Shown here: positions 22,367 through 35,224 of the stretch, piece by piece | How positions within the stretch are numbered: position 1 is the first letter of the stretch | How the letters are laid out: every line of letters begins with the position of its first letter | Source of the DNA: Lithobates sylvaticus | Taxonomy: Eukaryota; Chordata; Amphibia; Anura; Ranidae | Reading direction: 5' to 3' | Assembly: GCA_028564925.1 (NCBI GenBank) | Contig: CM053029.1 | Coordinates: forward strand, 585,489,168 to 585,553,167 | DNA length: 64,000 nt | The notes under the pieces: model-generated | What the model was told of the DNA's origin: nothing | The model's input: the letters and a program-made list of their open reading frames with translations, nothing else | Databases searched by the model: none | Translations under genes and position numbers: made by a program

Positions 22367-23480
22367 CACTATATTACCAAAAGTATTGGGACACCTGCCT
22401 TTACACGCAAATTAACTTTAATGGCATGCCAGTCTTAGTCCGTAGGGTCCAATATTGAGTTGGCCCACCCTTTGCAGGTATAACAGCTTCAACTCTTCTG
22501 GGCTGTCCACAAGGTTTAGGAGGGTGTCTATGGGAATGTTTGACCATTCTTCCAGAAGCGCATTTGTGAGGTCAGGCACTGATGTTGGACGAGAAGGCCA
22601 GGCTTACAGTCTCCCCTCTAATTCATCCCAAAGGTGTTCTATCGGGTTGAGGTCAGGACTCTGTGCAGGCCAGTCAAGTTCCTCCACCCCAAACTCGCTC
22701 ATCCATGTCTCTATGGACCTTTGTGGACTGGTGTGCAGTCATGTTGGAACAGGAAGGGGTCATCCCCAAACTGTTTCCACAAAGTTGGGAGCATGAAATT
22801 GTCCAAAATGTGGTATGCTGACGCCTTAAGAGTTCCCTTCACTGGAATTAAGGGGCCAAACCCAACCCCTGAAAAACAACCCCCACACCATAATCCACCA
22901 AATGATTTGGACTGGGCCGCAGGGCAGTATTCCAACATGATAACGACCCCAAACACACCTCCAAGATGACCACTGCCTTGCTAAAGAATCTGAGGGTAAA
23001 GGTGATGGACTGGCCAAGCATGTCTCCAGACCGAAACCCTATTGAGCATCTCTGGGACATCCTCAAACAGAAGGTGGAGGAGCGCAAGGTCTCTAACACC
23101 CACCAGCTCCGTGATGTCCTCATGGAGGAGGGGAAGAGGACTCCAGTGGCAACCTGTGAAGCTCTGGTGACCTCCATGTCCAAGAGGGTTAAGGCAGTGC
23201 TGGAAAATAATGGTGGCCACACAAAATATTGTCACTTTGGGCCCAATTTGGACATTTTCACTTAGGGGTGTACTCACTTTTGGTTGCCAGCGGTTTAGAC
23301 ATTAATGGCTGTGTGTTGAGTTATTTTGAGGGGACAGAAAATTTACACTGTTATACAAGCTGTACACTCACTACTTTACATTGTAGCAAAGTGTCATTTC
23401 TTCAGTGTTGTCACATGAAAAGATAGAAGAAAATATTTACAAAAAAGTGAGGGGGTGTACTCACTTTTGTGAGATTGTGT
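22367..23480. mobile_element. Chimera of two Tc1-like families
   Basis: The left part (22367 to about 22915) starts CACTATATTACCAAAAG and matches the minus-strand-coding family at 28803 and 45504. The right part (from about 22925) carries plus-strand transposase C-terminus like 49553-49862 (KNLRVKVMDWPSMSPDRNPI) and the terminal GTACTCACTTTTGTGAGAT of the second family. The join is at the short shared sequence GACTGGGCC (about 22910-22919). Confidence 0.85.
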
Positions 23481-23503
23481 GTGTGTATTATATATATACG
23501 AGT

Positions 23504-23582
23504 GGTCTTCAAAAAGTTTCTGCCGTTTTTTATATTTCATAGAGTTCAAAAAGTGCGGAAACTTTTTGAAGAACCATGGTAT
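23504..23582. mobile_element. Short mariner-like palindromic MITE
   Basis: Inverted ends CTTCAAAAAGTTTCTGCC and GCGGAAACTTTTTGAAG, about 80 bp. A related copy is at about 62796-62868. Confidence 0.6.
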
Positions 23583-23585
23583 GTA

Positions 23586-25206
<1,621 letters not shown>

Positions 25207-25440
25207 TATGTACAGTATATACGCGCCAATCAGCTATAACATTATGACCACCCACCATAACCCATTGGGACAGGAACTCCACTAGACCTCTGAAGGTACG
25301 CTGGGGTATATGGCACCAAGCTGTCAATAGAAGATCCTTTTAAGTCCTGTAAGTTGGGATGTGAGGTTTCAATGGATCAGACTTGTTTTTTCCATCATAT
25401 TCCACAGGTGATTGGATTGATTGTGTTCCTCAATCCATGC

Positions 25441-26445
25441 TTAACCACTTTCAGCCCCGGACCATTTTGCTGGCTTAAGACCAGCGCACTTTTTTGCGAT
25501 TCGGCACTGCGTCGCTTTAACTGACAATTGCGCAGACGTGCGACGTGGCTCCCAAACAAAATTGACGTCCTTTTTTCCCCACAAATAGAGCTTTCTTTTG
25601 GTGGTATTTGATCGCCCCTGCGGTTTTTATTTTTTGCGCTATAAACAAAAAAAGAGCGACAATTTAAAAAAAAAAACGCATTATTTTTTACTTTTTGCTA
25701 TAATAAATATCCCCCAAAAATATATAAAAAAACATTTTTTTCCCTCAGTTTAGGTCGATACGTATTCTTCTATATATTTTTGGTAAAAAAAAAAAAAAAA
25801 AAATTGCAACAAGCGTTTAGTGATTGGTTTGCACAAAAGTTATAGCGTTTACAAAATAGGGGTTAGTTTTATAGCATTTTTATTAATAATACATTTTTTA
25901 CTAGTAATGGCGGTGATCAGCGATTTTTTTATTGTGACTGCGACATTATGGCGGACACATCGGACATTTTTGACACATTTTTGGGACCATTGTCATTTAT
26001 ACAGCAATCAGTGCTATACAAATGCACTGATTCCTGTGTAAATGACACTGGCAGTGAAGGGGTAAACCACTAGGTGGCGGTGTAGGGTTAAGTGTTTCCT
26101 GGGGCGTGTTACTAACTATGGGGGGCATGGCTGTGTGTGACAGTCACTGATCTTTGCTCCAATCACAGGGAGCAGAGATCAGTGTCACTTGTTGCTAGGC
26201 AGAACGGGGAGATGCTGTTTACTTCCGCATCTCCCCGTTCGCCCTCCCCGTGAGATGATTGGGGGTTATCCCTGCGGTGATTGAGTCCGCGGGACCCGCG
26301 ACCGGACTGACGGAGGTCCCAACCGGCGGCGCGCGCGCAATTGCACAGCAGCATATTCAAAGGGACATACCTGTACGCCCTTATGCCTGTCCGTGCCATT
26401 CTGGCAACGTAAATGTGTGTGCGCGCCGGTCGGGAAGTGGGTTAA
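25441..26445 (+). mobile_element. TTAA-type (piggyBac-derived) non-autonomous element, 1.0 kb
   Basis: TTAA at 25441-25444 and 26442-26445. The left end is CCACTTTCAGCCCCGG and the right end CGGGAAGTGGG. Interior blocks shared with other copies are GGCACTGCGTCGCTTTAACT, TTCTTTTGGTGGTATTTGAT and ATGGCGGACACATCGGACAT. No coding capacity. Confidence 0.9.
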
Positions 26446-26880
26446 AGTGGAGTTCCACCCTGAAAAACAAACACTGTAGCTGCTGACTTTTAATAAGAAA
26501 CACTTACCTGTCCAGGGAGCCCACGAGGCCGATCCGTCCATCGAATCGGGTGCAGGCGCCGCCATAGTAGCCGAGGGAAACCGGAAGTGGAGCCTTCGGG
26601 CTTCACAGCCGGTTTCCTACTGAGCATGCCCGAGTTGTGTGGAGCTTTCTGAATGGCCCAATCGTCTTTTGGGACACACACAGGTCCCAGAAGGCAGCGG
26701 GGGGGAAGGAGGAGGGGCAGAGCTAGAAGAGGAAGTGACGTACCTTGTTGTGGCGAGGCTGGGACGGAAGTTCATCGTTAAACTACTAAGGCAGGTGGAA
26801 AAAAAAAAATCCAACAACGAGGGGGGGAGGGGGTGGTCTTTGCTTTAAGAACAAGTTCTAAAGTTGGGTGGAACTCCGCT
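26446..26880. mobile_element. TTAA-flanked palindromic MITE (AGTGGAGTTCCACCC ends)
   Basis: The ends are AGTGGAGTTCCACCC and GGGTGGAACTCCGCT, inverted repeats. It is flanked by TTAA at 26442-26445 (shared with the previous element) and at 26881-26884. About 435 bp, GC-rich in the middle. Confidence 0.8.
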
Positions 26881-27011
26881 TTAAAATTCATTGGACCAGA
26901 CCACCTCCTTCCATTGCTACATGATACAGACATCGATCTTTTACCCAAACCACGGTAACATTTTGTTCAGGTGAAATTCGTGCAATGAATGTTTTATTAA
27001 TAGACCCCTCA

Positions 27012-27425
27012 TGCCGCATACACACGATCGGAATTTCGGCCAGCAAAAGACCGGTGAGAGCCTTTCCTCGGAAAATGCGACCGTGTGTAGCCTCCATCGG
27101 AATTTTGCTGGCCGAATTCCCGCCAGCAAAAATTTGAGAGCATGTTCTCAATTTTTTCCGACGGAAAAGGTTTCTATCGGAAATTCCGATCGTCTGTAGC
27201 AATTCCGACGTGCAAAATTCCTACGCATGCTCGGAAACAATTCGACGCATGCTCGGAAGCATTGAACGTCATTTTTTCTCAGCTCCTCGTAGTGTTGTAC
27301 GTCACCGCGTTCTTGACGGTCGGAATTTGGTGTGACCGCGTGTAGGCAAGACAGTTTGAGCGGAATTCCGTCGGGAAAACATCAGAGCTTTTTCCGACGA
27401 GAATTCCGATCTTGTGTACTCGGCA
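27012..27425. mobile_element. Harbinger-type MITE
   Basis: Starts TGCCGCATACACACGATCGG and ends GATCTTGTGTACTCGGCA; the target duplication is decayed. Interior words TTTTCCGACGG and ATTCCGA match the family. Confidence 0.75.
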
Positions 27426-27449
27426 TCTGACTTTTTTGTAGATTTGAAG

Positions 27450-28265
27450 TAGACATGTGCAATTCGTTTCGTTTTTATTCGTTTTCCGTTAAAATTCGTT
27501 ATATTCGTTCATTCGTATGAATGATTCGCTTAAAATTTTAACGAATAACGAATTATCGAATCGAACGAATATGAAAAACAACGAAAATCCGAAATAACCA
27601 AATTAGAAACAACGAAACTACGAAAGAAGAAAATCCGAAAAAGGAAAACAGAAACAACGAATATCAAAATGAACGAAAAAATTCGTACATTCGTAGCTTT
27701 TTTTTTTTTGTTGAATTGGTAATTTTCCGTGTCTCTTACAATGGCGCTGCTTAACGTGCTTCAAATGGATTGAACAAAAAAATTCGTACATTCGTAACTT
27801 TTTTTTTTTTTTCGATTCGTAATTTTCCGTGTCTCTTACAATGGCGCTGCTTAACGTGCTTAGAATGGATTGAACAAAAACATTCGTAACTTTTTTTTTC
27901 GATTCGTAATTTTCCGTGTCTCTTACAATGTAATAATAGCATACACATTACATAAAATTATGAATTATGCTCCGATTACGAATCTACGAAAACAATGTTA
28001 CAAAAGTACAAAAGTACGAATAAATCAATCTTACGAAAGTACGAATGTAATTAAATCTACGAAAATACGAATGCGTCCGAATTTCGAATAAACGAAAATT
28101 AAACTAACGGAAAAACGAATCAACGAAAAAATAACTCTTACAAAAATACGAATCGTTACGAATACGAACACCGACGACTTACGAAATTACGAATCGTTAC
28201 GAATCAACGGAAACGAACAGAAACAAAGTGAAACTAAACAAATTTTTCTATTGTGCACATGTCTA
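27450..28265. mobile_element. hAT-type palindromic element (TAGACATGTGCA ends), copy 1
   Basis: Starts TAGACATGTGCAATTCG and ends GTGCACATGTCTA, flanked by the 8-bp direct repeat ATTTGAAG at 27442-27449 and 28266-28273. The interior is dense in ACGAA/TTCGT words with a partly tandem arrangement (TTCGTAACTTTTTTTTTT blocks). It ends less than 100 bp before the 64-bp ARRDC4 exon. The hAT call rests on the 8-bp duplication and short inverted ends. Confidence 0.85.
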
Positions 28266-28356
28266 ATTTGAAGTTTATAAATGATCGATAGGTCAGAAAA
28301 AAAATGACTAATATGTTTCCTTCCGTTTGTCTTTCTTTTTTTCTTTTTTTCTGAAG

Positions 28357-28420
28357 GTGAAAGACACATATTTTCATCGGGGAAACACAAGCTTCCATTT
28401 AGTTTCCAACTTCCTGCTGG
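28357..28420 (+). CDS. ARRDC4: ARRDC4-like alpha-arrestin, internal exon (probably exon 2)
   Basis: A 64-bp exon between a pyrimidine-rich acceptor ending CTGAAG and a consensus donor GTAAGT. It opens with two bases of a split codon and ends with two bases of another, which the first base of the exon at 35684 completes. The translation runs GERHIFSSGKHKLPFSFQLP, matching the alpha-arrestin strand region recalled from human ARRDC4 (GKHEFPFRFQLP). This is the end of the arrestin N-domain. The exon is too short to show up as an open reading frame of useful length. No exon encoding the preceding N-terminal strands was found in the 28 kb upstream, so exon 1 is probably outside the window or unrecognised. 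Confidence 0.88.
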
Positions 28421-28871
28421 GTAAGTCTTTTATTTCTGCAAAGAAGTTTCTAATATTCAACCCCTTCCTCCCTAAGGGTAAAACACGTTAATGCCTGAGC
28501 ACAATTTTGCAACTTTGACATGTGTCAGTAAAACCGTTCATATCACCACAACTACTTGGTGCATCCAGGTGGATTATACCGCAGATTTTTCAGAACAAAT
28601 TGGGCTTTTATTTGTCGGTTAATGGTAAAGGATATCTCCTACATTTTTTTTTTTTTTTATATAATCAAAGGAAATCTGGCCCAAAATAGTAAAAAAAAAA
28701 TTTTTTTTAAAGTAGCTGTATATTTCTACTACCATAACCTACCACCAAATAACAACCCAAAGTAAACCCTCCTGCTCCCAACAATTGCAGCGATACCACC
28801 TACACTATTACCAAAAGTATTGGGACACCTGCCTTTACACACACATGAACTTTAATGACATCCCAGTCTTA

Positions 28872-29297
28872 TGCCCCGTACACACGGTCGGATATTCCGA
28901 TGGAAAGAGTCCGATCAGATTATGTTATCGGAAAATCCGATCGTGTGTGGGCTCTAGCGGGTTTTTTTCCGTCGGAATTCCCGACGGAAAAAATTGGAGC
29001 GCAGGATCTCAAATTTTCCGACAACAAAATCCGATCAGACTTTTTTACGATCGTGTGTAGGGAATTCCAACGGACAAAGTGCCACGCATGCTCAGATCAA
29101 ATTACGAGACCAAAGCTATTGGCTACTAGCCTCTACGTAGTTCAGTCGTAATGAACGAACGTCGCCACGTTCAGAATGATCGGATTTTCCGACAACTTTG
29201 TCCGACCGTGTGTATGCAACACCAGTTTTGGACAAAATCCATCGGACAAAATCGGACGGATTTTGTGGTCGGAATTTCGGACCGTGTGTACGGGGGC
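28872..29297. mobile_element. Harbinger-type MITE in Tc1 relic (TTA duplication)
   Basis: TTA at 28869-28871 and 29298-29300. Ends TGCCCCGTACACACGGTCGG and GTGTGTACGGGGGC. Related Tc1 copies read CAGTCTTAGTCCGTAG across the site, confirming the insertion. Confidence 0.9.
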
Positions 29298-29355
29298 TTA
29301 GTCCGTAGCTTTCAATATTGAGTTGGCCCTCCCTTTGCAGCTATAACAGCCTTAA

Positions 29356-29542
29356 AGCCCCATACACACTATCAGATTTTCTGCAGATTTTTTTTTTCTT
29401 TCAGATTTACCAAAACCATGTAGTGCAAGGACCTGCCTGATTGCATACAAATTGAAATTCCTAAGGTTTGACCTCTTATTATATGGTTTTGGTAAATCTG
29501 AAGACAAAAATTAGCAGAAAATCTGATCGTGTGTATGGGGCA
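29356..29542. mobile_element. Harbinger-type MITE, short (187 bp), TAA duplication
   Basis: TAA at 29353-29355 and 29543-29545. Ends AGCCCCATACACACTATCAG and GATCGTGTGTATGGGGCA. The interior forms a second hairpin (ATTTACCAAAACCAT with its complement). Related Tc1 copies continue without it. Confidence 0.88.
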
Positions 29543-30286
29543 TAACTCTTCTGGGAAGGCCGTCCACAAGGTTTAGGAGGGTGTCTATGGGAATGTTTGA
29601 CCATTCTTCCAGAAACGCATTTGTGAGGTCAGGCACTGATGTTGGACGGGAAGGCCAGGCTCGCAGTCTCTGCTCTAATTCCTCCCAAAGGTGTTCTATC
29701 ATGTTGAGGTCAGGACTCTGTTCAGGCCAGTCAAGTTCCTCCACCCCAAACTCATTCATCCATGTCTTTATGGACCTTGCTTTGTGCACTGGTCCAAATC
29801 ATTTGGTAGAGGGGGGGGGGGGGATTATGGTGTGGGGGTTGTTTTTCAGGGGTTGGGCTTGGCCCCTTAGTTCCAGTGAAGGGAACTCTTAAGGAGTCAG
29901 TATACCAAGACATTTTGGACAATTTCATGCTCCCAACTTTGTGGCAACAGTTTGGGGACGGCTCCTTCCTGTTCCAACATGACTGAACACCAGTGCACAA
30001 AGCAAGGCCCATAAAGACATGGATGAGCGAGTTTGGGGTGGAGGAACTTGACTGGCCTGTACAGAGTCCTGACCTCAACCTGATTGATCACCTTTGGGAG
30101 GAATTAGAGCGGAGACTTCTAGCCAGGCCTTCTCATCCAAAATCAGTACCTGACCTCACAAATGCTCTTCTGGAAGAATTGTCAAACATTCCCATAGACA
30201 CTATCCTAAACCTTGTGGACAGCCTTCCCAGAAGAGTTGAAGCTGTTATAGGGTGGGCCACCTCAATATTGAACCCTACGGACTAA

Positions 30287-30711
30287 AGCCCCATACACAC
30301 GGTCGGATTTTCCGATGGATTCTGTCCTATCAGACAATGTTGTCAGAAATTCCGACCGTGTGTAGGCACCATTGGACAGTTTCCATCGGATTGTCTGACG
30401 GACAAAGTCCTATCTCCTGCTGGATAGATTTTTTGACAACAAAGTCCGATCACACCAAATCCGATCGTGTGTAGCGAATTCCGACGGACAAAGTGCTACG
30501 CATGCTCAGATCACATTACAAGACCAAAGCTATTGGCTACTAGCCTCTACGTAGTCCCGTTGTACGCAACAAACGTCACCACATTCAGAATGATCGGATT
30601 TTCCGACAACTTTGTCCGACCGTGTGTACGCAAAACCAACATCGGACAAAGTACGACGGACATGATCCGATGGACCTGGTCCTCGGATAATCCGAGCGTG
30701 TGTATGGGGCT
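30287..30711. mobile_element. Harbinger-type MITE in Tc1 relic
   Basis: Ends AGCCCCATACACACGGTCGG and GAGCGTGTGTATGGGGCT, with TAA before and TTA after. The site in relatives reads ACGGACTAAGACTGGG. Confidence 0.87.
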
Positions 30712-31002
30712 TTAGACTGAGATGGCATTAAAGTTCATGTGCGTGTAAAAGGCAGGCGTCACAATACTTTTGGTACCCATATTACAGGTCCCTCTCAGGC
30801 AGAAATTATGGGGCTCCACATTTTCCAATGCCCTCTAACGCAGCGCTGGGTGGAAATGCTTGTGATATCATTGCCACTAGAGCAGAAACAGGTAGGGATC
30901 TGCACCAAATTCCCTGCAATGCACATAGATCGACGTCAATCGTTTTAGTCGACTTCTGTCAAACAGGCAAAGCTGGAAAACTCTTCGTCAATCGGTGGCT
31001 GC

Positions 31003-31672
31003 TAGACATGTGCACAATAGAAAAATTAGTTTCTTTCGTGTCCGTTGATTCGTAAATTCGTAAGTCGTCGGTGTTCGTATTCGTAACGATTCGTATTTTC
31101 GTAAGATTTATTTTTTCGTTGATTAGTTTTTCCGTTTAATTTTCGTTTATTCGAAATTCGTACGCATTCGTATTTTCGTAGATTTAGTTACATTCGTACT
31201 TTCATTATATTGATTTATTCGTACTTTCGTAACATTGTTTTCGTAGATTCGTAATATGCTATTATTACATTGTAAGAGACACGGAAAATTACGAATCGAA
31301 AAAAAAAGTTACGAATGTACGAATTTTTTTTGTTCAATCCATTCGAAGCACGTTAAGCAGCGCCATTGTAAGGGACACGGAAAATTACCAATTCAACAAA
31401 AAATAAAAAGTTACGAATGTACGAATTTTTTCGTTCATTTTGATTTTCGTTGTTCCTGTTTTCGTTTTTCGGATTTTCTTCTTTCGTAGTTTCGTCGTTT
31501 CTAATTTGGTTAATTCGGATTTCCGTTGTTTTTCGGATTCGTTCGATTCGAACATTCTTTATTCATTAACATTTTTAGCAAATCGTTCGTTCATTCGTAC
31601 GATAACGAATGAACGAATATAATGAATTTTAACGAAAAACGAAAAAAAAACTAAACGAATTGCACATGTCTA
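31003..31672. mobile_element. hAT-type palindromic element (TAGACATGTGCA ends), copy 2
   Basis: The exact 8-bp duplication GTGGCTGC lies at 30995-31002 and 31673-31680. Ends TAGACATGTGCACAATAG and AATTGCACATGTCTA. The interior is the reverse complement of copy 1 at 27450-28265, so the pair forms a widely spaced inverted repeat. Confidence 0.9.
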
Positions 31673-31784
31673 GTGGCTGCAGTGCACTTGTGCCGTCTAT
31701 GGCCAGCTCATTCAACCACTTAAGGACCAAGCCTCTTTTTTAGATTTGTTGTTTACAAGTTAAAAACAGTTTTTTTTTTTGCTA

Positions 31785-33485
31785 TAAAATTACTTAGAAC
31801 CCCCAAACATTATACATTTTTTTTTCTAACACCCTACAGAATAAAATGGCGGTCGTTGCAATACTTTCTGTCACACCGTATTTGCGCAGCGGTCTTACAA
31901 GCGCACTTTTTTTTGGAAAAAATACACCTTTTGGAATAAAAATAAATAAATAAGACAGCAGTAAAGTTAGCCCAATTTTGTTTTTATATTGTGAAAGATA
32001 ATGTAATGCCGAGTAAATTGATACCCAACATGTCACGCTTCAAAGTTGCGCCCGCTCGTGGAATGGCGACAAACTTTTACCCTTAAAAATCTCCATAGGT
32101 GACGTTTAAAAAATTCTACAGGTTGCATGTTTTGAGTTACAGAGGAGGTCTAGAGCTAGAATTGTTGCTCTCGCTCTACCGATCGCGGCGATACATCACA
32201 TGTGTGATTTGAACACCGTTTTCATATGCGGGCGCTACTCACGTAAGCGTTCGCTTCTGCATGCAAGCTTTTATTTTATTTTATTTTATTTTTTTACACT
32301 GTTTAAAAAAAAAAAAATGGTGTCCCTTTTATTCCTATTACAAGGAATGTAAACATCCCTTGTAATAGATAAAAGCATGACAGGTCCTCTTATATATGAG
32401 ATCCGGGGTCAGAGAGAACTCAGATCTCATATTTAAATAATAATAAATAAATAAAAATAAATTATTAAATAAATTAAATAAATGTTACATAAATAAATAA
32501 TAAAATAAATAAAAGTTTGATTTAGGAGAAGTGTCAGAATTAGCCCGGTTGCAAAGTGGTTATATTTACACTAAAATGCAATAAAAAAAAAAAGAAAAAT
32601 AAAGTAATTTAAAAAAATGATTTTAACCGCTTACTGACCACCTCACGACTATATACGTCCTGACTTTGAAGAGGGATATCTCGGTGGTCCAGTTAACGAT
32701 AATGGTGGTCTCTGCGGCGGATTCGCAGCGAGATCACCTTTATCGGCGGCAGGAGAGGGCCCCCTTTATTGCATTTCAGTCTAAATATGAGATCTGAGTT
32801 CTTTTTGACCCCCAGATCTCATATTTAAGAGGACCTGTCATGCTTTTTTTCTATTACAAGGGATGTTTATATTCCTTGTAATAGGAATAAAAGTGACTAT
32901 TTATTTTTTATTTTTTTTAACATTTTTTTACAGTGTAAAAATAAATAAATAAAATAAATAAGAAAAACATTTTTTTTTTTAAAGCGCCCCGTCCTGCCGA
33001 GCTCGTTTGCAGAAGCGAACGCATACGTGAGTAGCGCCCGCATATGAAAACGGTGTTCAAACCACACATGTGAGGTATCGCCGCGATCGGTAGAACGAGA
33101 GCAATAATTCTAGCCCCAGACCTCCTCTGTAAGGCAAAACATGCAACCTGTAGAATTTTTTAAACGTCACCTATAGAGATTTTTGAGGGTAAAAGTTTGA
33201 CGCCATTCCACGAGCGGGCGCAATTTTGAAGCAGGACATGTTGGGTATCAATTTACTCGGCGTAACATTATCTTTCACAATATAAAAAAAAAAATTGGGC
33301 TAACTTTACTGTTGTCTTATTTTTTTATTCAAAAAAGTGATTTTTTTTCCTAAAAAAAGTGCGCTTGTAAGACGGCTGCGCAAATACGGTGTGACAGAAA
33401 TTATTGCAATGACCGCCATTTTATTCTCTAGGGTATTAGAAAAAAAAACGTATATTGTTTGGGGGTTCTAAGTAATTTGCAACAC
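31785..33485. repeat. Long imperfect inverted repeat (foldback)
   Basis: The left arm (about 31785-32440) has CTTAGAACCCCCAAAC, AAAATGGCGGTCGTTGCAAT and CGTTCGCTTCTGCA. The right arm (about 32785-33485) has their complements in reverse order, ending GTTTGGGGGTTCTAAG. The arms are about 650-700 bp and the spacer about 350 bp. Confidence 0.88.
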
Positions 33486-33489
33486 CCAT

Positions 33490-33856
33490 CATTTTATGCT
33501 ATAGTAGATTCTTACATGTAGGAGAGAAGTGTCAGAAATTACCCTCTGAGCAAATACTGTGTGAAATAAAAAAAATTGCAACACCCATCACTTTATTCTT
33601 TAGGGCCTCTGCAAAAAAAAAAGATATATAATAACGTTTGGGGGTTCTAAGTAATTTTCAAGCAAAAAATAAATATAAATAATTAATAATAAAATAAATA
33701 AATAATAATAAACAAATATTAAATAAATAATAAATTAATTAAAAGTTGATTTTTACATGTAGGAGGGAAGTGTCAGAAATGGCCCTCCGAGCAAATACTG
33801 TGTGAAATTTAAATTTGCAACACCCATCGTTTTATTCTATAGGGCCTCTGCTATAA

Positions 33857-33901
<45 letters not shown>

Positions 33902-35167
33902 GTTTGAGGGTTTTAAGTAGTTTTCTAGCAAAAAATAAATATAAATAAAAAAATAAATAATAAAATAAATATAAATAAAAAAATAAATAATAAAATAAAT
34001 AATAAGAAATAAAATAAATATTACATAAATAAATAATGAAATAAATAAATAATAAGAAACAAATATTAAATAAATAATAAAATAAATAAAAGTCAATTTT
34101 TACATGTAAGAGAGAAGTGTCAGAAATGGCCCTCCGAGCAAATAAAAATTTGCAACACCCATCATTTTATTCTATAGGGTCTCTGCTAGAAAAAAAAAGA
34201 TATATAACGTTTGGGGGTTTTAAGTAGTTTTCTAGCAAAAAATAAATATAAATAAATAAATAATGAAATAAATAAATATTACATAAATAAATAATGAAAT
34301 AAATGACGGTCGATTTTTACATGTATGAGAAAAGCGTCAGAGATGGCCCTCCGAGCAAATACTGTGTGAAATTTAAATTTGCAACACCCATCGTTTTATT
34401 CTATAGGGCCTCTGCTAAAAAAAAAAAAAAGATATATAACGTTTGGGGGTTTTAAGTAGTTTTCTAGCAAAAAATAAAATATAAATAAATAAATAATAAA
34501 ATAAATAATAATAAATAAATAAATAAATATTACATAAATAAATAATGAAATAAACGACGGTCGATTTTTACATGTAGGATAACGGAAAATTGTATACTTA
34601 CCTTTCCATAATTTTCCTTTCCTGTCGCATCTTCATGGCAGCATACACTCTGGGTTGTGACTCCGCCTCCACAGAGTGTATGCTGCCATGATGCGACAGG
34701 AAAACGGAAAATTGTATACTTACCTTTCTGTAATTTTCCTTTCCTGTCGCATCTTCATGGCAGCATACACTCTGTGGAGACAGGGTCACAACCCAGAGTG
34801 TATGCTGTCATGAAGATGCGACAGGAAAATAGTGTCAGAGATGGCCCTCCAAGCAAATACTTTGTGAAAATAAAAATTTGCAACACCCATCGTTTTATTC
34901 TATAGGGCCTCTGCTATAAAAAAAATAAAGATATATAATGTTTGGGGGTTTCAAGTAGTTTTCTAGCAAAAAATAATATAAATAAATAAATAATTAAATA
35001 AATAATAAGAAATAAAATAAATATTACATAAATAAATTATGAAATAAATGACAGTCGATTTTTACATGTAGGAGAAAAGCGTCAGAGATGGCCCTCCGAG
35101 CAAATACTGTGTGAAATTTAAATTTGCAACACCCATCGTTTTATACTATAGGGCCGCTGCTATAAAA

Positions 35168-35224
<57 letters not shown>

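Larger units (their letters stand above)
28803..30775 (-). mobile_element. Tc1-like element (TATTACCAAAAGTATTGGG ends) with three Harbinger-type insertions
   Basis: The left end CACTATTACCAAAAGTATTG and the right end AATACTTTTGGTA belong to one element. Minus-strand coding remains include VEELDWPEQSPDLNMIEHLW, the end of a DDE transposase. The sequence is interrupted at 28872, 29356 and 30287 by MITEs and is internally rearranged (the EELDWP segment occurs in both orientations, 29511-29789 minus and 29993-30286 plus). Transposase is non-functional. Confidence 0.85.
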
